In this document: in pieces, positions 57,082-64,000 of the stretch | How the letters are laid out: the number at the start of each line of letters is the position of its first letter | Numbering within the stretch: position 1 is the stretch's first letter | Origin: Lachnospiraceae bacterium | GTDB lineage: Bacteria > Bacillota > Clostridia > Lachnospirales > Lachnospiraceae | DNA length: 64,000 bases | Reading direction: 5' to 3' | Assembly: GCA_024680815.1 (NCBI GenBank) | Contig: JAILBQ010000077.1 | Span: 1-64,000 of the forward strand | Translations under genes and position numbers: made by a program | Notes under the pieces: model-generated | Told to the model about the DNA's origin: nothing | The model's input: only the letters and a program-made list of their open reading frames with translations | Database searches by the model: none

Positions 57082-60000
57082 TTATGACCTTTTCTTAACG
57101 GCAAGGGTCACCCCTTCGCCGTTGATATCCCATTCCTTTGTATAACCCTCCGTACTCCCCACAACAATTTCGTCCGCCATGTTTTCCTTTTTAACGACCT
57201 CTGCGTGTCTGGTTAAATACTCTCCCAGGCGGTCATTCCCGGTAAGGTAGATCGTTATCTTGTCCATGACCTCAAAGCCGGCTTCCTTGCGCATGGTCTG
57301 AATCTTGGAGATCAGCTCCCTGACAAACCCCTCCTCAATGAGCTCCTCATTAAGATTGGTGTCAAGCACCACCGTTACCTCTCCCCAGGACTGTTCCACA
57401 AAGCCTTCCCTGTTGCTCATCTCTATGAGCAGGTCTTCCTTTTCCAGCACGACCCCGGTTCCGTCTATGGTGAAATTCAGGGTTTCGCCCGCGTTAAGGG
57501 CATCCATGGCCGCGTTTCCGTCAATATTTCCGAGCTCTTCCTTAATCTTCCCGATAAGCTTTCCGTACTTCGGTCCCAGGGTTTTAAGCTGCGGCTTGAA
57601 AGAATAGGAAGTGAAGGCGCGGACGTCATCGGTAAAGCGCACTTCCTTTACGTTAAGCTCGGAAGCGATGATATCCCTGTAGTATTCTCCCAGCTCGGAC
57701 GCGCGTACATAGAGGGTCTTTAAGGGCTGGCGGTTCTTTATGTTGCAGGCGTTTCTGGCCGCCCTGGCAAGCTGCACGATATCCAGCACCTCCTGCATAT
57801 CCTGCTCCAGCTTCCCGTCATGGAAGCGCTCATCCGGTACAGGGTAGTCCGTCAGGTGTACGGATTCCGGAGCGGAGGGATCAACGGAGCCCACAAGATT
57901 TAAGTATATCGCCTCCGTCATAAACGGAATCATCGGAGCGGCGGCCTTTGCTATTGTCACAAGGGCCGTATAAAGGGTCATGTAGGCATTGATCTTGTCC
58001 TGCTCCATCCCCTTTGCCCAGAACCGGCTCCGGCAGATACGCACGTACCAGTTGCTCATTTCGTCCACAAACTGCTGAAGCGTCCTGGCCGCCTCAGTAA
58101 TCCTGTAGTTTTCCAGATTGTTGTCCGTCTCCTTCACGCAGGATCCCAGGCGGGATAAGAGCCAGCGGTCCATAACCGAAAGAGATGCCTCGTCCATCGA
58201 ATATTTCGAGGCGTCAAACCCGTCGATATTCGCGTAAAGAACGAAGAACGCATAGGTGTTCCAGAGGGTACCCATGAATTTGCGCTGCCCTTCAATAACC
58301 GCCTTGTCGTGGAAGCGGTTGGGCAGCCACGGGGCGGAATTGATGTAGAAATACCAGCGGATCGCATCCGCGCCGAAGGTTTCCAGCGCCTCGAAGGGAT
58401 CCACCGCGTTCCCCTTGGACTTGCTCATCTTCTGCCCGTTCTCATCCTGAACCAGTCCCAACACTATAACGTTTTCATAGCAGGGAGAATCAAAGAGAAG
58501 GGTGGATTCCGCCAGCAGGGAATAAAACCAGCCCCGGGTCTGATCCACCGCCTCGGAAATAAAGGAGGCCGGATACTGCTTTTTGAAAAGCTCTTCGTTT
58601 TCAAAAGGATAATGATGCTGAGCAAAGGGCATGGCCCCCGAATCAAACCAGCAGTCAATGACCTCCGGCACCCGGACCATGGTTCCCCCGCATTTTTTAC
58701 AGGGGATGGTCAGAGCGTCGATATAGGGCCTGTGCAGCTCCACAGTTTTCGCCTCTTCCTTTCCGGAAAGGCGGAAAAGCTCCTCTCTCGAACCCACACA
58801 AAGACGCTCCCTGCACTCCGGGCATTCCCAGATATTAAGAGGGGTGCCCCAATAGCGGTTTCTGGAAATCGCCCAATCCTGAATGTTTTTAAGCCATTCG
58901 CCAAACCGTCCGCTGCCGATGGTGGGCGGAATCCAGTTTATTTTTTCATTGTTTTTAACAAGCTCCTCCTGCACCGCCGTCATCTTTATAAACCAGGATT
59001 CCCTGGCGTAATAAATGAGGGGAGTATCGCACCTCCAGCAGAAAGGATAATCGTGCTCAAATTTCGGCGCGGAAAACAGAAGTCCCCGCCTGTCCAGATC
59101 CTTAAGGATTTCCGGATCGGCGTCTTTAACGAACATTCCCGCGAAAGGAGTCTCGGCGGTCATGTTTCCCGCCTCGTCCACAAACTGCACCAGAGGCATG
59201 TCATATTTTCTGCCTACTCTCGCGTCGTCTTCACCGAAGGCAGGCGCCTGATGCACAACTCCGGTACCGTCTTCCATCGTGACGTAGTCATCGGACACCA
59301 CATAATGGGCCTTTTTATTCTGCTTTTCGGCCTCCAACGCAGCGCATTCAAAGAGGGCCTCATATTCCTTTCCCTCAAGCTCAGTTCCCTTATAGCGCTC
59401 CAGAATCTCATAGGGAGCCGTCGGGGAATCTCCTCCCAGAACCTTCTCCGCCAGGGCTTCCGCCATATAGTAGGTATAGCCGTCCGCCGTTTTTATTTTC
59501 GCGTAGGTTTCCTCCGGATTTACGCACAGACCCACATTCGACGGCAGAGTCCAGGGAGTCGTGGTCCAGGCCAGGATATAGGCGTCCTCGCCCTTTACCT
59601 TAAAACGGGCAATAGCGGAGCGCTCTTTAACCAGTCTGTAGCCCTGGGCCACCTCATGGGAAGAAAGAGGCGTACCGCAGCGCGGGCAGTAGGGCACGAT
59701 CTTAAAGCCCTTGTAAAGCAGGCCCTTGTCCCAGATCTTCTTTAAGGCCCACCACTCGGACTCGATATAATCGTCCTCGTAGGTAACGTAGGGATGTTCC
59801 ATATCCGCCCAGAAACCCACGGTGTCGGAGAAATCCTCCCACATACCCTTATATTTCCAGACGGATTCCCGGCACTGCTTCATAAAGGGTTCCAGACCGT
59901 ATTCCTCTATCTGATCCTTTCCGTCGAGCCCCAGGAGCTTTTCCACCTCCAGCTCCACAGGCAGGCCGTGGGTGTCCCAGCCGGCCTTACGGGGCACATA

Positions 60001-60231
60001 GTAACCCTTCATTGTCCGGTATCTGGGAATCATATCCTTTATAACCCTGGTGAGAACATGGCCGATATGGGGTTTCCCGTTGGCCGTGGGCGGGCCGTCA
60101 TAGAAGGTATAGGTTTCCCCGCCCTCGCGATTTTTCATGGATTTGTTGAAGATGTCGTTGTCCTTCCAGAACTGAAGGACTTCCTTTTCACGCCCGACAA
60201 AATTCATGTCGGTATTGACTTTACTGTACAT
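57082..60231 (-). CDS. ileS: Isoleucine--tRNA ligase
   Basis: MYSKVNTDMNFVGREKEVLQFWKDNDIFNKS; YDGPPTANGKPHIGHVLTRVIKD (HIGH); GQKMSKSKGNAVDPF (KMSKS). Confidence 0.97.
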   Translation of the reverse strand: MYSKVNTDMNFVGREKEVLQFWKDNDIFNKSMKNREGGETYTFYDGPPTANGKPHIGHVLTRVIKDMIPRYRTMKGYYVPRKAGWDTHGLPVELEVEKLLGLDGKDQIEEYGLEPFMKQCRESVWKYKGMWEDFSDTVGFWADMEHPYVTYEDDYIESEWWALKKIWDKGLLYKGFKIVPYCPRCGTPLSSHEVAQGYRLVKERSAIARFKVKGEDAYILAWTTTPWTLPSNVGLCVNPEETYAKIKTADGYTYYMAEALAEKVLGGDSPTAPYEILERYKGTELEGKEYEALFECAALEAEKQNKKAHYVVSDDYVTMEDGTGVVHQAPAFGEDDARVGRKYDMPLVQFVDEAGNMTAETPFAGMFVKDADPEILKDLDRRGLLFSAPKFEHDYPFCWRCDTPLIYYARESWFIKMTAVQEELVKNNEKINWIPPTIGSGRFGEWLKNIQDWAISRNRYWGTPLNIWECPECRERLCVGSREELFRLSGKEEAKTVELHRPYIDALTIPCKKCGGTMVRVPEVIDCWFDSGAMPFAQHHYPFENEELFKKQYPASFISEAVDQTRGWFYSLLAESTLLFDSPCYENVIVLGLVQDENGQKMSKSKGNAVDPFEALETFGADAIRWYFYINSAPWLPNRFHDKAVIEGQRKFMGTLWNTYAFFVLYANIDGFDASKYSMDEASLSVMDRWLLSRLGSCVKETDNNLENYRITEAARTLQQFVDEMSNWYVRICRSRFWAKGMEQDKINAYMTLYTALVTIAKAAAPMIPFMTEAIYLNLVGSVDPSAPESVHLTDYPVPDERFHDGKLEQDMQEVLDIVQLARAARNACNIKNRQPLKTLYVRASELGEYYRDIIASELNVKEVRFTDDVRAFTSYSFKPQLKTLGPKYGKLIGKIKEELGNIDGNAAMDALNAGETLNFTIDGTGVVLEKEDLLIEMSNREGFVEQSWGEVTVVLDTNLNEELIEEGFVRELISKIQTMRKEAGFEVMDKITIYLTGNDRLGEYLTRHAEVVKKENMADEIVVGSTEGYTKEWDINGEGVTLAVKKRS

Positions 60232-60301
60232 TTGGGTTTTCTCCTCCCGGTATGTCAATCGGGCATACCACATAGATTTTACCCAAAATGTACAGGTGTT
60301 G

Positions 60302-62227
60302 TCAACGATTCAAAGCGTTGTTTATAAGCCCTCTGATCTTGGTGGAATTTGTGCTTTTCGTATAGGGGAAGACAAAGGCGGTGGCTCCGTAGGGCTCCAG
60401 CTGCTTTTTGAGCACCTCGGCATACTCCGTATGGTCGCTTCCCATGAAGGCCACGTCAAAATGCAGAACCTTAACCGCGTCCACCTTGTCGAATATCTCA
60501 TCCGTGACCTTTACAACCCGGTCTACGCCCTTTACCGCGGCCGCCACCTCGGCCCTCTCCTCGTACGGGATAAAGGGCTTCGCCCCCTTGGTCTTCTCCT
60601 GAATTTCGTCCGATACGATCCCGACGATCAGATAGTCGCAATACTGCTTTGCCCGGCGGATCATGTTAAGATGCCCGATATGGAAAAGATCGAAGGAGCC
60701 CTGCAGATAACCCACGTGCCAGGGCTTATCCGAGGAGGGAGCTTCCGCTTCTTCTTCCTTAATGGCCCTGGAGGAAATATAAGAAGCCGATTCCCCCATA
60801 AGGATATATTCATTCTGCAGTACCCTCTGACGGGAAACGATCAGCCGGTCAAACAGGTCACTGTAGACCTCTTTATTGTGAATCTCTCTCTGGAACCTCC
60901 CCTCCTCAATGAAGAAGGCCTCCCAGAGCCGGTCGGAAATTCCGTATTTTTCCTTAAAATGCTCAAGGGGCAGAACCTCAGGTCTCGGATTTGAGTAATA
61001 AAGATAAAACAGCAGCCGGTATAAGGCATATTTAAAGGGATAATTCTTCCGGACAAATTCCTGGTCAAAAAACTCAAGTCCCTCCTCCCCGTAAAAGCTG
61101 TTCATGCCGATAAGCTCCATATAGCAGGTTTCGGCAATGGGCCCGAAATCCAGCCCCTCAGTATCGAAATCCGGGCGCTCCCTTTTCAGCGCTTCAATAA
61201 GGGCATTCTGCCCCGCAGGAACTTCATCGGAAGAGGCTTTAATAATATCCCAAAAACGGTCAATAAGCTTCTCTATCTCCTCCGTATTCCCTTCCATATA
61301 GAGCTTCCTTAAGTGCTCCGAGGTTAAAGAGGCGTTAACGCGGGGCATGATGATCCTTCCCCGTCCGTCGCTTCCTTCCTCAAATTGATGCTCCACCACC
61401 GGAATGCCTCTTTGCTTAAGCTCCCGCACCGCCTCCGACGAGCGCCTCAGGCCCTCAGTTGCCTCCGGGGAAAATGCGGTCTTCTCCACCGTTCCGCCTT
61501 CAAGTATACAGACCTGGGAGGCATATTCCTTCCCCCTCTCGATGGAGGCGGTGGAATAAAGCACCGGGCAGAGGGGCACCTCAGGATTCTTTACGCACTC
61601 CACCAGAAACGAGTTTGCGTGAAACGTAAAGGCCCCGTTATCTATAACCTTCTTCCAGAGTTTCTCTTCTGTTCCCACCAGCACATCGTTCCTTAAGCTG
61701 TAGGAATACACCCTCTCCACGATATCGGTTTCGGGCAGGCATTCATCCGTGAATATTATCTGGGGAAGCCGCCAGTCCGAGGCAGGGTAGTAGAATTTAT
61801 GCTTCGCAAATACCGCCGAAAGCCTCATTGAAAGAGAGGCCCGATCCACGGGTTCCCCGTTCGGCAGTCCCTTCGCGTGGAGATTTATCCCCGCAAAAGG
61901 CTTCGTCACCGACTCATCCACAGCCCCGCACATATATTTAAGCCCGAAGCGGTTATCCGAGACCAGGAGAAAGCGGCCGTCATCCTTTAACAACGCCGCA
62001 AGCTCCTCAATGGAGGCGGGAGCGCCTGGAACGGCAAAGATATAATCGTATTTTTCTCCCTCTGCCGGCTCTTCGAAAACATGCAGCTTCCGTTCGGCAA
62101 AAAGCTCCTTAAGAGCCGCCGAAACCCGGCCGGAAAGCAGAATGGACGACCCTGAAGCGAAATCATACCAGGATAAAAGGGCTTTCGGCAGCTCGGATTT
62201 TTCCAAAATATCGTTTATTGTCATCAT
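60302..62227 (-). CDS. Multidomain protein: degenerate methyltransferase-like N-terminus plus C-terminal TagD-type cytidylyltransferase
   Basis: 641 aa; N-terminal YDYIFAVPGAPASIEELAALLKDDGRFLLVSDN; C-terminal GYLQGSFDLFHIGHLNMIRRAKQYCDYLIVGIVSDE...TNSTKIRGLI. Confidence 0.8.
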   Translation of the reverse strand: MMTINDILEKSELPKALLSWYDFASGSSILLSGRVSAALKELFAERKLHVFEEPAEGEKYDYIFAVPGAPASIEELAALLKDDGRFLLVSDNRFGLKYMCGAVDESVTKPFAGINLHAKGLPNGEPVDRASLSMRLSAVFAKHKFYYPASDWRLPQIIFTDECLPETDIVERVYSYSLRNDVLVGTEEKLWKKVIDNGAFTFHANSFLVECVKNPEVPLCPVLYSTASIERGKEYASQVCILEGGTVEKTAFSPEATEGLRRSSEAVRELKQRGIPVVEHQFEEGSDGRGRIIMPRVNASLTSEHLRKLYMEGNTEEIEKLIDRFWDIIKASSDEVPAGQNALIEALKRERPDFDTEGLDFGPIAETCYMELIGMNSFYGEEGLEFFDQEFVRKNYPFKYALYRLLFYLYYSNPRPEVLPLEHFKEKYGISDRLWEAFFIEEGRFQREIHNKEVYSDLFDRLIVSRQRVLQNEYILMGESASYISSRAIKEEEAEAPSSDKPWHVGYLQGSFDLFHIGHLNMIRRAKQYCDYLIVGIVSDEIQEKTKGAKPFIPYEERAEVAAAVKGVDRVVKVTDEIFDKVDAVKVLHFDVAFMGSDHTEYAEVLKKQLEPYGATAFVFPYTKSTNSTKIRGLINNALNR

Positions 62228-62240
62228 AAGATTCTCCTCC

Positions 62241-63992
62241 TCAGTCAGGCAGGGGAAAATAAGTCACAATCCTGCTTTCATCTATCCCCATGCCGGAAAG
62301 CTTTTCCCGAACCTCCCGTACAAGCTCCGCATTTGCAATGGCGATCACAACCTGCTCGAAATCCGCCGCGGCGAGCTCTTCCGCCGGGTGAACCTCAAAC
62401 CCCAGCCTGCGTGCTTTCTCCGGATTTTTATCAACCCACAGCACGACCTCCCGCTCAGGGTCAATATGCAGGGCCCGGACAAGCCGTTTTCCGTACTTTC
62501 CGGCGCCGTAAACCGCGATCCTTTTCTTAAGGCGTCCCGGGTCAAAGCCTCTTAATGACAGGGCCGGGTCGATTCCGCCGTGGGCGGTCCAATAGGCCTC
62601 GCGCCCGGCCTCGACTGCCGCGTCCCCGACGGAAGCAAGATACAGGTAATGCTCCCGAAGTCTTTTTTCCTCCGGCCGCAGTCTGTTTAAGGAAAGCTCC
62701 AGTCTCCTCTTCGGATAAAAGCAGGAAACCGGCTCCAGATCCCGGATGAGATAGAGGTTTTTAATATCCTCTGCCGTAAGACGCGGGGCATACTTTGCCA
62801 CATCTCCCCCCAGCGCTGCTTCCCCGTAGGGCATATCGCCGATAAAATCCGCCAGATCCGGATCCACGGGGCCGGAAAGATATTTCATGTAAAAAAACGA
62901 CAGGGCGAGGGCCTCTCCGGAACCCCACCGCTCCTGAGGTGCATCACAGGCACACGCATATTCCTTCGCGCCCGCATGTATCTGACTCAATCCGTACTCC
63001 ACCGCCTCCAGAGACTCTTCATTAAGAACGGGACAGATCCTGCCGTCGTCGCCCTTTCTGTATCCGATAGTCCTCCCGTGAGGCGCCGAAAAGAAAAGCT
63101 CTATCACCCACTGCCAGGGAAAATCGCAGGGCAGACAGGTATAAAAGCGGCAGGAGGGAGTGGAAAAATCCGCATCCAGATGATAGAAGAAATTAGTAAC
63201 GGATACGTCGGCAAGCTCCTTAAGAAGAGCGGAGAGACAGAGCTGGGAATACCCGCTGCCTATAAGCTCCACAAAGGCAAAATTTGAATCCGACACATCG
63301 ATGTTTTCCCGCAGATACTGAAGAAGAAGTTCCCGTTTCTCCCTGTTTTTCCGCGATACCGTTTCACACAGCTTTGTACTTTTCTGAAACAGGGGCACCA
63401 TTTCAAGAACCTCTTCCCGGGAAACCTTCTGCGACGGCTCCGAAAACCGCTCCGGAAAGACCTGCATAAGCTCCTCCGCCTCAAGCCCGAAAATCCGGGC
63501 CAATCCCGAGACGGTCAGACCGTCCAGATAAGACCAGTGAAAAAGCTGCTCCATATTCCAGAAACGTTCTGAAAATGCGGGAGCTCTCCAGGCCTGTCTG
63601 GAGCCATAAATATATTCCGTCCGGACGGAAAGCTTATATCTCTCAATCAGGCTGTCGGCAATCTCCTTCATCAGATACCCGTCCCGGGCGATAAAATAGA
63701 GCCTCTTTATTCCCTTTTTAAGAGCCTGGATGAGCACCCATTCCATGTAGGGCAGGATCAGGGGGCCGCAGAAAGAGACTCCGTACCTCCACGCCGCACT
63801 CTCCGGCTTAACCGGTCCGCCACCGGCTGAAACGGTATTCTCCACAGCCCTGAACATCCTCAGATTTGCCGCGGTTCCGATCCTCAGCTCCCTCTCCGCA
63901 TCAGAGGGATTTTGCTTCAGAGCTTCCAGCTCCACCGGAAGAAGAGCCTTCATCGGACAGGGTTCGGTTTGAATCCCCATGCTTTTCGGCAC
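62241..63992 (-). CDS. COG5610-like HAD-type protein with C-terminal Rossmann domain (5' end may lie beyond the window)
   Basis: 583 aa; ALKKGIKRLYFIARDGYLMKEIADSLI...YIYGSRQAWRAPAF; C-terminal RIAVYGAGKYGKRLVRALHIDPEREVVLWVDKNPEKARRLGFEVHPAEEL; reading frame stays open to near the window edge. Confidence 0.7.
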   Translation of the reverse strand: MPKSMGIQTEPCPMKALLPVELEALKQNPSDAERELRIGTAANLRMFRAVENTVSAGGGPVKPESAAWRYGVSFCGPLILPYMEWVLIQALKKGIKRLYFIARDGYLMKEIADSLIERYKLSVRTEYIYGSRQAWRAPAFSERFWNMEQLFHWSYLDGLTVSGLARIFGLEAEELMQVFPERFSEPSQKVSREEVLEMVPLFQKSTKLCETVSRKNREKRELLLQYLRENIDVSDSNFAFVELIGSGYSQLCLSALLKELADVSVTNFFYHLDADFSTPSCRFYTCLPCDFPWQWVIELFFSAPHGRTIGYRKGDDGRICPVLNEESLEAVEYGLSQIHAGAKEYACACDAPQERWGSGEALALSFFYMKYLSGPVDPDLADFIGDMPYGEAALGGDVAKYAPRLTAEDIKNLYLIRDLEPVSCFYPKRRLELSLNRLRPEEKRLREHYLYLASVGDAAVEAGREAYWTAHGGIDPALSLRGFDPGRLKKRIAVYGAGKYGKRLVRALHIDPEREVVLWVDKNPEKARRLGFEVHPAEELAAADFEQVVIAIANAELVREVREKLSGMGIDESRIVTYFPLPD

Positions 63993-64000
63993 CCTGTCAT

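Noticed and set aside
58309-59745. 478-aa plus-strand ORF
   Set aside because: Antisense to the conserved ileS gene; a by-product of GC-rich third-position codon use.
60232-60301. Possible T-box leader upstream of ileS
   Set aside because: Only about 70 bp separates ileS from the upstream gene and no T-box sequence (UGGNACC-type) or specifier stem is seen.
1-64000. CRISPR arrays, tRNA/rRNA genes, prophage structural genes
   Set aside because: No regularly spaced repeats, cloverleaf-like tRNA 3' ends, rRNA stretches or phage structural proteins were recognised by eye; a tool scan would be needed to exclude small ones.

Overview
The 64 kb window looks like a Firmicute (Lachnospiraceae/Butyrivibrio-like) chromosome. 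Almost every gene is on the minus strand. From left to right: (i) a small AT-richer accessory islet (1-3080) with a RelE/ParE toxin-antitoxin pair, an Rpn/PD-(D/E)XK 'transposase'-family nuclease, a two-gene DUF4160 module, a 168-bp direct duplication and a family of related hairpins; (ii) a complete butyryl-CoA operon, thl-crt-hbd-bcd-etfB-etfA; (iii) long-form hpf, preceded by a cluster of DnaA-box-like sequences; (iv) a ~31 kb surface-polysaccharide locus (10.1-41.2 kb) with an initiating sugar transferase, GT2/GT4/GT8 enzymes, a Wzx-type flippase, ugd, rfbF/rfbG/rfbH, a TPP carboligase-like/HAD/DRE-TIM-aldolase trio, a CMP-sugar cytidylyltransferase, three YfhO-like multi-pass proteins and a WalR-box-associated NlpC/P60 hydrolase; (v) a housekeeping block with an rRNA methyltransferase, pfkA, dnaE and metK behind a SAM-I riboswitch, an HD-GYP gene, murA, a small alarmone synthetase, an aconitase-family hydratase, glgP and ileS; (vi) two multidomain glycan-related proteins at the right edge. 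The best candidate for an undescribed system is the CDP-dideoxysugar/TPP/HAD/aldolase block (21.8-29.1 kb), possibly making a branched-chain or ulosonic-type sugar. All family calls come from reading motifs in the translations; no database search was run.
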